A stretch of 64,000 nt of DNA from Daucus carota subsp. sativus. Taxonomy: Eukaryota > Streptophyta > Magnoliopsida > Apiales > Apiaceae. The first letter of the stretch is position 1. Each line of letters opens with the position of its first letter. Below are positions 22,535 through 35,889 of this stretch, piece after piece. A program made the translations under genes and the position numbers. The DNA lies in contig NC_030381.2 of NCBI RefSeq assembly GCF_001625215.2, forward strand, positions 43,150,689 to 43,214,688. The letters are read 5' to 3'. The notes beneath the pieces are model-generated. The model saw only the letters and a list, made by a program, of their open reading frames with translations, was not told where the DNA came from and did no database searches.

Positions 22535-22588
22535 AAGAAGCCGCTTGTCCCCGATACGCTTCTAAATCATTTTTAAAAAACTACTAAT

Positions 22589-22797
22589 ATACTAATACGG
22601 TTTTTTTATGGTGTGCCCATGGGCACACACTAAGCACCAAAATTGATAAATTTGAATTGTTTCTATTGGCTTAACCTCTTTAATAATGGTGGCCCCCTGC
22701 ATTTACAACAACCACACCAATCAAAACCCTCCAATTCTGTAGATTTTTGTGCTTAGCATGTGTCATGGGCACACACTAGACAAACCCATACTAATAT
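22589..22797. mobile_element. MITE with long terminal inverted repeats upstream of MTR4
   Basis: About 209 bp. The outer ends ATACTAATACGG and (reversed) ATATTAGTATGG lead into GTGTGCCCATG and then CTAAGCAC on both sides, about 50 bp of imperfect inverted repeat. The left arm itself contains the perfect palindrome GTGTGCCCATGGGCACAC (22611-22628). The target duplication is unclear, so the superfamily is not assigned. Confidence 0.6.
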
Positions 22798-22946
22798 ATT
22801 TGACTCCAAACAAGTTAATTTGTAAAATATAGCAACGGACAGTTTCAATACTATTATTTTTTATTTATATTTATTATTATTTGAGAGGAAATTTTGATTT
22901 GGAAATTTTTTTTGAAAGGAAGTGAATATTTTATTAAATAATAGAG

Positions 22947-23392
22947 TAAATGACAAAAGGATGGTTGAAATTTTTCAAAATTTACAAAAAATTGGATGGA
23001 TTTTAAAAATTGTAAAATAGTGGCTGAAGTTTATTTCCATCTTTCAACAAGGTGGCTCCCGTCAACCGCCATTAATATAACTACATTAACTCCTAAAAAT
23101 TAAAAATAAATGACAAGAGGGTAGTTGTAGTTTTCAAAAATTGCAAAATAGTGGCTTGACTTCAAAAATAGCAGAATAGTGGCAGCCAATTATTTGCAAT
23201 TTTTAAAAACTTTAGGCACCGTCTGGTCATTTATTCTTAAATTTTTAGAGTTAATGAAGCTACGTTGACGGTGCTTGACGGGAGCCACTTATTAAAAGAC
23301 GAAAATAAACTTCAGCCATTATATTGCTATTTTTGAAGTCCAGCCAACTTCTTACAAATTTTGAAAAACTCCGGCCACCCTTTTGTCATTTC
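22947..23392. mobile_element. Fold-back element, about 445 bp
   Basis: Both halves carry the same words in opposite orientation: AAATGACAAAAGG at the ends, then TGGCTGAAGTTTATTT, GTGGCTCCCGTCAA and TTAACTC. The arms are almost 190 bp each, with a short centre that also pairs. There is no coding capacity. The ends resemble Mutator-like fold-back MITEs, but no clear 9-bp duplication was found. Confidence 0.65.
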
Positions 23393-25773
23393 CTATAAAT
23401 AATAATAAGTTAACGGCACTTGGATACTCATTAAAAATATTTCTCCTTTTTAACACTAGTCTGGTTAAGAAACGAAGAACCTGACTCCTTAAAAAAGAAG
23501 AATCTTATGATATAATATCTAAAAATTAGCTTCATGAGATTATTATAACATTTGGACGAAGGTATTATAAAACAATCAAACAAATAAAAAAATAATTGTA
23601 GTATTATCATATAATATTATAATGTCTTAAGTTTAAAGAAATAATGTACTTATCCTGATGAGTTGGACTCCTTGGAGTTTTTTTTTTTTTTATGATTTGA
23701 AGACCTAATTTAACACCGTTGGATTGAAAATAAAATGAACGTCAGATTTGCAGGACACATGTCTTGAGTTATCTACTAAAAAAACTGGATAATTATACCA
23801 TATACAAGATCGTAGTTCTGTAATAGACACGATCACGATCAATAAACAACATTGAATTTCATGTTATTAGTTCTCTTGTTCTCCTAAAATCACTCCTTTA
23901 TTTCAATTGCAAAACAGCGAAACATTTTATACGGTATAGAAAAAGAAGTGCAGCACCCCATTTTATACGCTCATCTTTTAACCACTAAATGATAGATACA
24001 ATATAAATATTCTGTACGAAACCAACAACATATATAAGTATCCTGTATTTATAATTATAAAAGAAAATCATATCAACCGCTAGATTATAATTGGATGGAA
24101 GGCTGAAATGAAGTACTCCAATACTCCAAGGATTTAAGGTCTCCATAGAATTTAGACCTATCTTGATATAATAATCCTTTTAAATAAATATCATCTAAGA
24201 GTATTAGGTTAAATCATCACTGAACTACTTCAAAATTTGTAGTTTGGTCAACAACTCAGAAAAAGATAATTCGATCTAGCACTTAAATTATTAAAACATT
24301 TTAATTTAATCATGACTCTCGTTAGAGTGTAACATTATATATTTGTTAGAGATTTTTTTTCCTCATACGATAAAAAGTAAGGAAAAAAAATATATATTAG
24401 AAACTTTAATCTTACATATAATAAAAATAAAGTAGTTGTATATGTATAAATGCGAGAAAAGGTTTGGATATCATACATTAGAGTTAAAATGTCGAAAATA
24501 TCAAATTGTTAAAATATGGCCTCGTGTACCACGATATGACACTTGATCATATAGCGTTAGGTTTGTAAGAATAAATGACGACACAATATATCGTTTTATG
24601 CGATTTGTTGTGGGATTTGTTGTATAGGCTTTAATTTTAAACATTAGATAAGTAACGTTACCTCATAACACTACATTATCTGCATTAAGGTTCTAGGGTT
24701 TGTAGGGTTTTTTCCTCTGGGTTTGGGCTTTAAAAAAGGTAAACACTGTTGTGTAGCACTTATGTTTTTAAAAGAAAAAAAAAATCGTAAATACTAAACG
24801 TTCTAACGTTATAAGGTGATATTTGCGGTCATAGTTTTTGGATGTGATATTTGAAACAAAATTGTTTGAAATTGTAATAAAGAGAGCCAACATTCAATAA
24901 ATGTTATACGTTAAAAATTAAGAGTCCCCGGGCTCTAGGACTGTTTGGACTGTTATTCGGAGCCCTCTTCTCTTCGTAACACTTGTTGTTTAGTTCTTGC
25001 ATTTTTAGCCTTAACTATATTGTTCTTGCGTTTAGCCCTTAATTATTTGATTATTGCAATTAAATCATTAGGTATTAATTTTACATTTTAATCCTTACCT
25101 GTTTTTTTTTTTTCATAGTCGTTAATTGTTTTATCCAAATACCTTTACAAGTATTGCCCTCTGTAAATGTATTTTGTAGCAAGACTTCTCGTGATTTCTT
25201 GGGATGCATGGCGAGTAAAAAGAAAGAGAGATGCAGGCTTCTGGATCACAATTTATCATTTAATTTGACGCTGTATATATTGTTTAGCAGCCAGCAAGAA
25301 TATCATATGTAGATTTTAGTTAACAGCATGCAATAACACAGTTTATCGTTCACAACATTGACATTCTGTTGAAAGTTGTGCTCGACGCCTCGACACGATG
25401 GTCAAGTGTCATGTAAGACCTTTTACACAATGTTATTTAGAGTCTGCTGGATGCTGAAAACTTGTGCACTTTGGTACTGACCAATGTATACTGGTCAGTG
25501 AGCATGATGAATGATAAAATGATTGAGGCAGTGAGGTGCCAAAAAGGAATTCTGTTGCCAAATTCTCTCAGTCTTTGCTACAATTGTTTTTCCTCACTAT
25601 GAGATCAACACTATGATCTAGGTACATACAAAACCTTTATAGATGCACATGGGCAGACTATATGTATAGCTGATAGACAACAAAAGATTACAAAATAGTT
25701 TGATTTGTCATACAGAAGCAAGATTGAGTAATAAACTGGAGAACATATAACAGAAATGCACATCAGAGCAAGT
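23393..25773. other. Gene-free AT-rich stretch between MTR4 and MET1
   Basis: No supported gene. Scattered short repeats occur, with weak inverted similarity between about 23660-23760 and 24070-24170 (CTCCTTGGAG and GACCTAA words), perhaps an old MITE. The last few hundred bases are the MET1 3' UTR and flank. Confidence 0.4.
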
Positions 25774-28700
25774 TTACTTGGTTGAACTTTTAATTTCCAT
25801 TGCCTCCTTCAGCTTCCTCCCCAGCGCAAAAGCCAAAGGAGGAGGGACCGCATTTCCAATCTGCCTGTGCTTGTGGTGTATGTTTCCAGCAAACTTATAG
25901 TCATCTCGAAAACCCTACACGCGCATCAATGAAGAGCTTAAAATAATGACATCTAGAGCTATTTAGCAACTGATAAATGGTACATTGCAGGTAAATATTA
26001 TGTTGCCCTTAACATATTACAAACGATAAATTCTTTTTTCTTAAGGAAAGTCTTTGGTTAGTACTTACTACACTATCATTATTGGTAACAAACTAATGGT
26101 AATTGGGTTACTAATCTTTGATGCACCCAGCTAGGAAGCAAGCAGTAGATCAGATATCTTAAAATAGAAAGAATGTAGGTTAATGTCACCACTCAACTAC
26201 AAATAATTACCACCTAACTTCAAAGGAATTCTTGATGATTTCATGAGATATTTTATTAAATTTGCATTGCCAAATGAAGTTCATACAATCAAAACAACCA
26301 TAATAACAAAAACGCTCCTTTATAACAAGCAAAACTTCAATAAAAGAAGAACAAAAGATGAAGAAACAAGCCTTACTTGAGAGCGAGCACATTCGCGAAC
26401 AGTGAGTATCCTGTCCTGATCAGGGTGAAAGCACATCCCAACCTTGCCCATTGGTTGTGGGTCTGTAACAGATGTCGGAAAATTACCTTCCCAGTCCAAT
26501 CTCCCAAACAGGCCCTTCCACTGGTTATGCCTTTTCGCTGTGTTTGGCAAGCACCAGGGAATTAAATCAACGATCTGTCCACTTGTTAATCTAACCTGCC
26601 AATAACAAACAAACCATGAATATGAGTTGACTACTCAGCTATTACAATATTGCAGTATACAAATCCAAAAAAAAAAACTATACATCCAGCATAGCAGTAA
26701 GACCCATGAAATCAAACTAAGAACACGAAATTGGAGCACTGAACACAGCTTCTGTCCGCGTATTGCGCTGGATGAAGTAAATTATAACCAGCACGCAATG
26801 CGTGGCTCATTTATTATGCGGCCCCTTATGGCTAATACATTCATTTAAAGCCATTTGACATTGTAAATCACGCAATACGCGAACTTCTTTGCTCATAAAA
26901 TAATAGTCTGTGAACCCAACTAGTTTCTCACAGAAAATATTAAATTAACATATTCATGTAAATGAACAGTTAAAGAGAAGTTACCTTCTCGTCGGGGAGG
27001 TCACGCCAGTCAGCCCCTGGACGTTTGGGAATTCTCTGGCAACGCATGTAATTCAACTCATTCATTTCTTTCGATATATGATCACTTAAGACCAATGATT
27101 CTCCTCGGATCCTTTTTTGAAACCAAGAGACAGGTTCATTTTCATACTGTCAAATGCAATATAAATAATAGTCATGTAAACAACAATATAGAATTACAAG
27201 CAGAACAGCTTATAGAAGACTCTTAACCTCCATTGTTGGTGTTGAAGCCCCATTTCCAACAGCAGGAAGGTCTCCAATTGCATCCTTAACAGTTATTGCA
27301 CGAAATGGGGCACCACTAGCAGTGCTTCGTGCAGCAGCATACTGCACACCTTTGCTCAATGCAATCTTCAGTTCAGGACCAGCAAAAACGTGCATTGGTT
27401 CTGGCCACTCAGGTAGGATCTCTTCAGGGGAGGCTGCCCATATAAATGCACGTTTCCGGCTTTGGGCAACGCCATAAGCCCCAGCTTCTAGTATCCCAAA
27501 CCTTACCTAAAAACATAAACAAGTGGCAATTACTTTTAACAGTTCCATCTTTGTCTAGAGACCTATAATATGTGAATAGAAGCATCTTCCAAATTCAATC
27601 ATGCTGAAGGTGTCAGGAGCTGTCAAAGCTCTCAACAAGATTAGTTTTAACATAACTTTAATGCTTCACATCTCTGAAACTTGTAGCTAATTCCGGCTGA
27701 TTATTGTGTGTTATTATACAAAGATCCTTGGCGTTCAGGGGAAGATTTCATTAATAGGATCTCCTCATATGCAAACATCTCAACGTGGAGCAGTTTTATA
27801 AGCAATATGTGAGAATACATACAATCACAAAAAGAGAAGTATGTACCTGATAGCCCATTGCAAGCAGGGAAGACAAAGTCAAACGGAATGTCTGTCCCTT
27901 GTTGAAGGATACGAAGTTTCTTACATTTTCCAGAAGGAAAAACCTGGGCCGAAAGTATTCCACATAAGACAAGAAAGCTAAGATCATTTCACATTGGACC
28001 TTACTCCAAGTGCTTTGATTGAACCTGTTCATCCCAGAGAAACCCTGATAGATGGTGTCAAGTACAAACCTTAAACATCTACCTCAATGACATTACTCAG
28101 ATAAGCTCAACTGTGCAAAATTAATCAAGATAATTCCGTTCACCTGACATGGAGGCCCTCCATTTATGAAATCTACCTGTCCAGGCCTCGGTAATTTTTT
28201 AATTTCAGTTTCATCAAGTTCTGCTGCCATCTCAGCAGCATCAGAAGTGGAGATGCAGTCATCTTCATCACCATATGCAGTCATAATTGCCCTGCATTGT
28301 AATCCATAGATAAGTATTAAAAGTGGAAACAAGATAAGGTAGCAACTATTGACCTGAATGACACTAGACAATAAATATATAAGAGATTCAAAAGGCCTAA
28401 AATCGTATTAACTCTGAATAGTAGATATGTCACATTCTTCCTTCCAGAGTGATAATATGTATCGTTTACAACTTCACATAGTAACAATAAACTGATAATA
28501 TGTTCCTTACAGAGTGAGTTTGTAAATTTTGAAATATTATGGATAATAGTGGGATGGGAAATGCAAGAAATCATAAAGTGCTGACCTTAAGATCACGTTG
28601 CAATTGCTAACAACTGTAGATGCATCAGGATGATTAAGTTTAAATGCTTCTCCTGCAGGTTCCTCATACTCAATTGCCCATTTTGTCATTGAAGCACCTG

Positions 28701-31700
28701 GATATACATACGGTGCATCTCAGTAATAAGGGACCAGGGATTTCCATAACAAACTGAATATTACATGGAGACTGGAGTAGGAATGAATTGATACCTGATC
28801 TCTGTAAGCCTTCCGAAAGGCCACCACAACCGGCAAAAATATCCAGTGTAGCCAGACACTTAACTGGATCTGCTTCCTGCTGTCCTTCAATGGAATCAAA
28901 ACGAGCTTCTCCTTCTATCAATTTTTCTTTCCTCTTTTGAGTTGCAGCATTATTCAACACTTTCTCGCGTGATCCAGTTAGCTTGATATGCTCTGGCAAC
29001 TGTGAGCAACATGAAGAATGTACATGTTAAATACCAAGTATAATAAACATAACAAAAGAAGCTATTAAAATGCTGCAAAAATTATAGACTGTTGGTAAGG
29101 AAATAATACCTGCTTGAGGGCTCCGCTCTGTGGGTCATACAGAAGTTCACAAACGAAAATGTGCTCAAATATGTATGAGCCATCCAGAAATGGCATATCT
29201 TGCCTTCTTCTGACATCACATTTTCCTTCTACAACTACTACAGGCACCACAGTTATCTGATCACTGTAATACACCTGCAAAAAGTAATCTTATATAAGTA
29301 TAATTAGAGTAAGTCCACAATATACTTGCTTTTATGGGTTCAGATCAGTTGCATTATTTTTAGGACATTAGGTAATCTATCAAATTAGCAATTGATTGTT
29401 TAAGAACAATGTTAAGATATTTCACTTTACATTTACCTCTCTAATGTCAGAAGTGTATGCATTTTCAGCAGAAACGTCCTCAGGTCTGAAAAACCGCCTG
29501 ACTTTGATGTTCACATATTCTGGGTTGTCTGAAGCATTGTGGGCCTCAATCTCCAGAAGCTGACAAACAACATAAGCCTGAAGCCCTATGTTCCTGCCAC
29601 CCTTAAAGAGCTCAATGTCCTTCTTATCAACCATAAAATGACGAGGAGCAACATAGAGGTAGTCAAGTGTATGAAACACAGTTCCCTGGTATCTAAAACT
29701 GTCCATGGATTTATCTACCTTAAAGAGTTTTTCTTCTTTTTCAGAATCATTCGTTCTGCAGGACTGGCACACACCCGTACCAAGGCCCATAGAATTAGTA
29801 GGTAATGAAAAGAAAGCCCCTCTTTCTGGGCAGTAGAAACTCTTACAAAAGTACTCCAACGGCAAGCCCTTGTTTCTCCTATCCTCTGCTCTTGATCTAT
29901 CAGCCTTTTCACTATTGGCATTAGCCTTGCGATGTTGATGGCCCCAACTTATCAGTCTGATTTCTACAACCACAGGTTTTGCTATCTCTTCAACTTGAAA
30001 GTCCATGCAATTGGTTGTCAAGAAGACCTCCCTATCATTTCCTGTGTTGCCAAGAACAGTCTGGCAAGCCCTGATCATTAATCTTCCGTGAATCCATTTG
30101 CTTCCATCAGATTCCTCAAACATGTATTCAACAAAATAAATTGGCTGATGGTCAGCTGAATCTTCTGTATCAACCAGTACAGATCCATTCACAGCAACAA
30201 CATCACCTCGAACATTAACCTGCTTATAAAGGGCTTTGCCAGCATAAGTTCTTCCAACTATTTCCCCGTCCCATTTGGTTTCAGAGTTTATAAGCAGATG
30301 TTTCTTTGATTTCGAGATAGAAGTAAGTTGTCCAGCTTCTAATTTCTCTTCTTCTGAATCTTCAAAATCCTCCTCTCCATTTTCTTCTGCTTCTTCTTCA
30401 AGTTCCTCATCTTTATTTGTTTCATGAGTATCCTCCATATCATCTGCCAAATAGTTAGAGTAATACTCTCCCCATATTCTGTTAATCAACCTTGTTGTAG
30501 TAGCTGGCATTGCCCTCTTTTTTGAGACTACAGGTTCCATTGCTCCTCTTGGATTCATATTTTTTTCCTTATCTTCGATCTTCCTTTTCTTTACGACTAG
30601 CCTTGTATGATTGCGTTCCTCCATTTTGTTTTGAAGTCCACTCAGAAAAGCACACTTTCTAAGATTAGCATCAGGATACTCTGAAAATTGTTGAAGAATT
30701 ATCTGTCCATGGACCACAATATACCTCTCCACAACTTCTGGATTGTGAGAAATGAACGCAGGGTGATCCTTCTTATATTCAGCGACTCTTTTAATGACCT
30801 CTTGAAAAGTAAGTCGTGAAACCCGAGTTTGATCTTTCAACAATTTGATGATACTTATAGAAATCCTAGCAGTTTTCAGCACTGGTTCATACCATGGAGC
30901 GTACTGTTCTGCTGGCTTGCCCAATCTGTACCTACAGGAAGCAGAACAGACAGCTATAAACATAGTCCCAAATTTACTGCAACCAAAGCTATAAACATTA
31001 GGTTCATATTGATTCTCTTTTCAATTTGAAAAATCAAATAAGAACAATATGCAGTCAGTGGCTTGCTTTCATAAACTGATAACCTTAGTAATCATACTTC
31101 GGGATAAAGTATATTGAAAGACAAATTTAAGGAACTATAAATATTCTTTATTTAGAAACTATAAGATCCACTTAGCAGAATAAGAAAGAAACAGATATTA
31201 AGTAAGCATGCGTTTATAGAAGTATTTGGAAGCAGACAATACTTCATATAAACTAACGCATTAGTAGAGGAACTTGCGCATGCACGCATTAAAAAGGTTA
31301 AAACATTGCCAATATTGTAAACTTACCACCCCATATCTGTTCGTATTGTGATAAACACCATTTCCGACCCGAACTCAATCATCCATTCCTTTATTGCACT
31401 CAAAAATACTGGAATGCCGTCTTCGGCATGTAATCCAGAAGAACTTGAAGCAGAGTTACTAGATTCAGCATCCACACTGAATCCACTTCCATCATCATCT
31501 GTCATAATACCTGATCCAAAGATTGTTACATCAATATCAGGACATGGCCTCATTGGGATAAGCTCCAAGGATATCAACCGAAAGTCTGAATTGTAGAGTG
31601 ACCAATTATGTAGCATGCTCCTTGGAAGCTCGTCAGGGTCGTGAATGTCAATGCTGCTGTCACAGATAATGTACTCATCAGTTTCTTGGACAGTGCTTTC

Positions 31701-32786
31701 ATAATATGCTGGAAGTGGATAGTCATTAGCGATCTCAACTTCATTGATTCTGATATAGAACTTGCTGACTGAGTTTGCCTGCCGCTGCCTTCTATTTTGT
31801 CTCAAGGATTTCCAGTTTTCCTTTTCCTGTACCAGTTTAGCTAACTTCAAATCTTCTTTTTCCAGTGTTTCATGAGCAGCGTTTATCGGCTGATTAGCAC
31901 TATGTACTCCATCAGAATGTGAATTTTCAGTCGGTGGAATATTTGCCTTTCTCTGGCTTTCAGCCCGAAGCGCAGAAAGCACGGGAAGTTCATCAAAGTT
32001 TTCTCCCTCTAATCCAGTTAGTTGGTCATAAATAAACTCACCCCAAGAAACAATTAATTCTTTGATAGACGAACCACTGGGAAAATTCTTACTCCCACTC
32101 ATTGAGCGAAGGACTGCAGCAAGTAACTCATCAAGAGTTAGATCAGGACGACCACCATTAGATTTTGATAACCTTTTGTGAACCTCAATACAGGCCCGAG
32201 CCTTCTCAAAGAACTGACCATATAGCTTTTTGTAGACATTAGCTGGTTTGCAACAATCATAATCAGCTGTGTCTGTGGATACCCAAATGACGGGTGAGCC
32301 ATCTTCATATCCAGAAATTGCCCAAGATTCTATCCGTCCAAAGCCATTGCACTGAATTCCATTATCCTTTTCTTTGTCAGAAGTTTCTTCCAAAGGCAAA
32401 ATGTGACCAGAGATAAAAATATCTTTGACTTCAATCATTTCAACAGGCTGGGGTTCACCATCCGCATTGTGAAAAATGAAGTTTGTCAACCTTCTATTTG
32501 GTCGCGGAACATTCACACCAGTGGTTAAACTTATAGCCATAGATTCTTCTTGCACTGTCTGAACTCTGCTTTTCCCGACAAGGTTAGTCTTTTCAGACAA
32601 GCGAACTGATTTATTCTTAAAATCAATGCATGCAGCTCTTCTCTTTGGTCTTTTCCTAGAAGTTGAAGTGTCTTCATTGCTGTCTGGTCTTTCTTGTTTT
32701 TTAATTTCAGCGGGGACTTTGGAACAATCTGCTGTTTCATCAACAGCCGGACCATTCGTTTTTCTTTGTGTTCTTTTTTTATCCAT
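25774..32786 (-). CDS. MET1: MET1, maintenance CG DNA (cytosine-5) methyltransferase
   Basis: Plant DNMT1 homologue that copies CG methylation after replication in the nucleus. 1527 residues from 11 exons: 31327-32786, 29437-30931, 29110-29274, 28795-28999, 28586-28697, 28144-28291, 27847-28044, 27228-27506, 26985-27146, 26377-26595, 25774-25914; all phases fit. Two RFTS regions (about 95-250 and 340-520) are followed by an acidic linker rich in E/D, then two BAH domains (about 720-1030). The catalytic domain has motif I DIFAGCGG (from 1093), motif IV GGPPCQGFSG with catalytic Cys 1194, ENVRNF (VI), QSRKRAF (VIII), RECARSQGF and QIGNAVPPP (X). Length and order match Arabidopsis MET1, and there is no CXXC zinc finger, as usual in plants. 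The start MDKKRTQRK follows a leader-intron acceptor two bases upstream. Confidence 0.97.
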
Positions 32787-32788
32787 CC

Positions 32789-34241
32789 CTGAAAGAATAT
32801 AGAATTACAGTCTGAATAGGTAATAGAGGATATGATTTACCGTTCATAATAGAATCCCTTACATTATAGAATCACAAATTAAACTACTGATGGAAATATT
32901 AAACAGAAAAGAATATAATTATATATTGAATTTAATACAGGAAGAAACTATGAAGTATGTTGTTACTTATTTGTGTAAACGGACATGAAGTGAAAGCATG
33001 AAATGACTGGACATAAGAATATAAGGTTTTGCCAAGTAAGGAAATAATATTACTTCTTAGGTCACAATAAATATACTCCCTGCATTACAAAAGAGAAGGT
33101 CACAATGTTTCAACTGGGAAAATCTATCACTCAGTGTTCAAAATGGAAAAAAGATCATGATGAACTTGATTTACTTATTAGAGAGTTAGTTACTTGATAA
33201 AAAATCTTATAAAGTGGATCATGGGAAGAATATTCTTATCAGTTTAATACTCAAAAAGGGAAGTGAGCATGATCAGATAACATAACTATCTTTAACTTTC
33301 AAACTTTTGGTGCAATCCTTGAGTGAACGTTAAAATATTTTATCTCTACCTAGAGAAAAAACAGATAGTACCAAGTAAGAGAGAAGGCAAACAGAACTTG
33401 CAGTAGGAAGAGAGGCAAGTATGAGGTGAAGCAAAATTATAGCAGGTAACGGAATCATGAGAAGTTTAACTTTTAAAACTGAGACCGCAAGCTCCATACA
33501 GAACTATTGAAAACATAAAGCAGTTAATGTGAAACAGGAACAAAAAGACACTTTTACACCTACTGGCATATGTGAATGCCACATACAGCTTAAATTAGCG
33601 CATATCCTTAGTTCCAAAATGAAAAGCACAATGAAGCTGCTGTATACATCATAAGAGGAACATCAGGAAGAAACAGAAGGATCTGTTCAAGTGCAGGAAT
33701 GGAAAAGAAACAAATCTTATTTATTTTGTGTAGTTGATTTAAACTTTTTGAGGTGAAGAATATACTAATTCGTGTTATACCTAATACCATAGCCATTCTT
33801 CCCTATTATTTAGAGTAATTCAGTATTAATTTAAAACAGAATCAAAAACCCTCGAACATTGCATACTGATCGATCACACAGTAGCACAACATTGCAACGG
33901 GGCACACAAATCAGCATATATAACATCATAGCTGAGAAAATAAATTTAACAAAACAACCAAATTATGTATAAATTTCACTAAATTAGAAAGCTAGGTAAC
34001 ATAAAACAAACTAATCTTATACGAAACTCCAGAATCCAAAATCCAAAATCAAGCATTATATACATCCAGAATCCACGATCCAAACACACATATACTCACA
34101 TATGTGTACATTAAAATTGCAACCACCGGAAAAAGAACAATTCAGCATTAATCATATAATCGGGCTTAATTCATAATCAAGTACTCTTTAAAATTAAACC
34201 ACTACATACATAAAACTAAACAATATCAATTTTGATTATAC
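32789..34241 (-). other. MET1 leader intron (proximal form)
   Basis: Acceptor TTTCAG ends at 32789, two bases before the ATG. A donor AAGAAG/GTATAA lies at 34241. If the upstream leader exon is used instead, the intron extends to 34910. No reading frame or clear element lies inside. Confidence 0.55.
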
Positions 34242-34315
34242 CTTCTTCTTATTCTCAGTTCACACCTCTGAATCTTCCGCGCTTAAACTCTCCCAAGCCT
34301 TTTCTGTACTCCCTC
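34242..34315 (-). other. Proximal candidate leader exon of MET1, with TATA box upstream
   Basis: On the minus strand it reads GGCTTGGGAGAGTTT and ends AAGAAG/GTATAAT. A TATA-like TTATATATG at 34343-34350 would place the transcript start near 34315. Similar in plan and words to the distal exon at 34911. Inferred only. Confidence 0.4.
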
Positions 34316-34395
34316 ACTTTTAAAATCTGTATACATATACACATATATAAGTCTACAACATTCACTTCAGTTAAGATCAGGATTAATTCATATTC

Positions 34396-34750
34396 AATTC
34401 ACACTATAACATAAATAAAACACACACACATGCAATTAATCTTCTTCAATACACACTACAACATAATAAAAAGAAACACACACAAACACATGATCTCTAC
34501 AATTCATGCTAGATCATAAATAATCACATGAAACAAACATACATGATCTGTACTATAATTCACACTACAACATAAATAAAACACAATCACATCAAATAAA
34601 CACACACACATGCAATCTCTTCTTCAATACACACTGTAACATAATAAAACACAAACACATGATCTCTACAATTCATGCAATAACAGAATTGAGCTCACAC
34701 ACACGATCTGTACTATAATTCACACTACAACATAACTAAACACAATAACA
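34396..34750. repeat. 160-bp tandem repeat, about 2.2 copies, in the MET1 leader region
   Basis: AATTCACACTA.AACATAA.TAAA recurs at 34396, 34557 and 34717 (periods 161 and 160). Each unit also holds ATGCAAT..TCTTCTTCAATACACACT and CACATGATCTCTACAATTCATGC. It lies between the two candidate leader exons. Confidence 0.85.
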
Positions 34751-34751
34751 T

Positions 34752-34857
34752 AGAGAGAGAGAGAGAGAGACAGAGAGAGAGATGAGAGGAGAGGGAGAGA
34801 AGAGAGAGTGAGGGAGGGAGGGAGGGAGGGAGGGAGCGAGAGAGAGAGAGAGAGAAT
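34752..34857. repeat. (GA)n and (GGGA)n microsatellite
   Basis: GA runs flank six GGG runs spaced by single A (34812-34834). The plus strand, which is the template for MET1, fits the G-quadruplex pattern. Confidence 0.95.
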
Positions 34858-34910
34858 CTGCACTTCAATTCACAACATAAACAACACAAACACACAAACC
34901 TCAATTATAC

Positions 34911-35005
34911 CTCGTTCTAAATTGGCAAACTGTATCTACTTCAGATAAACCCTCCCCAAGCCCTCTCTCTCTCTCTCTCTACTCCTCTGCTCTCTCTCTC
35001 TATGT
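34911..35005 (-). other. Distal candidate leader exon of MET1
   Basis: Minus strand: CT-rich start, GGGCTTGGGGAGGGTTT, and the donor AACGAG/GTATAAT at 34910. The sequence parallels the proximal leader exon. Transcription start estimated from the TATA box at 35033-35040. Confidence 0.45.
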
Positions 35006-35032
35006 ATATCTACAAGTCCACCGAAACGAGTG

Positions 35033-35040
35033 TATATATA
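35033..35040 (-). promoter_or_regulatory. TATA box of the distal MET1 promoter
   Basis: TATATATA, read on the minus strand as GCTATATATACAC, about 30 bp before the GA/CT-rich leader. The position fits a plant TATA element; use is inferred. Confidence 0.45.
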
Positions 35041-35099
35041 GCACTAATCACACCACGCACGCAGCTTTCGCTCTCTAGAAACAATACGCGTCGCATGGA

Positions 35100-35889
35100 G
35101 AGATGATTATACATATACACGCGTGTGTGTATATAGGCTAGAAAACAAGAGTTACATGCAAATAACACCAAATGCAGTTAGTAGCTAGCACTATCCACCT
35201 AAAATCTCCCCTCAGATTTCAATTCCATTTATTTCTGCATCTTTATTTACTGCTATCATCTTTTTTATTATGTACGTTTTCATTTTTAACCGCCCAATCG
35301 GATTTTTACCCCTGCCTTTCGAATTGACAAGTGGCGGGAGTGCTGCTTGCTGCCTTTCTCTTGTATCTATCTGCACTTGCTTTAATTGCCTCTCAACTTA
35401 ATAATATCTCTATTTATTTGCTCAATATCTGTAAGATTATGTAATATTTAATATTTAATTTAATACCATCATATCTCAAGTAGTATTCTTTTATATTTTT
35501 TTATATATAGTTTATTTTATTAAGATTTTTTCTAAATAAAAAATCTATTAAATTATTAATTAATAAATCTCGAGATGAGAGAGATGAGACTAACCCGAGC
35601 CCAAAGATTTTGATTTTGCTGTAATATCTGTAATGGGAAGGATCTCAATCAGGTATGTATGTGTATGTATATATATGTATGATGCATGCAGGTAAAATTA
35701 TGAGTGGAATCCTTAAATTATTAATACGATCCTGCTTAAATTACATTTTGTGTGATAAATGTTTGATTTACAAAATATTTGTGATTTTTGGTTTTTGCTA
35801 AATTAAGAAATTGTTTTTTCTGTTTCACGTTTCTGGTACATGAGTGTGGCAAGTACACTGAGTTGCAAAAGACTCACAGAAGCCACGAG
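35100..35889. other. MET1 upstream flank
   Basis: AT-rich without a gene. It should include the distal MET1 promoter. A TATGTATGTGTATGTATAT microsatellite-like stretch lies near 35654. Confidence 0.4.

Noticed and set aside
23660..24170. Possible old inverted-repeat element (CTCCTTGGAG words)
   Set aside because: Similarity is weak and broken and may be chance in AT-rich DNA.
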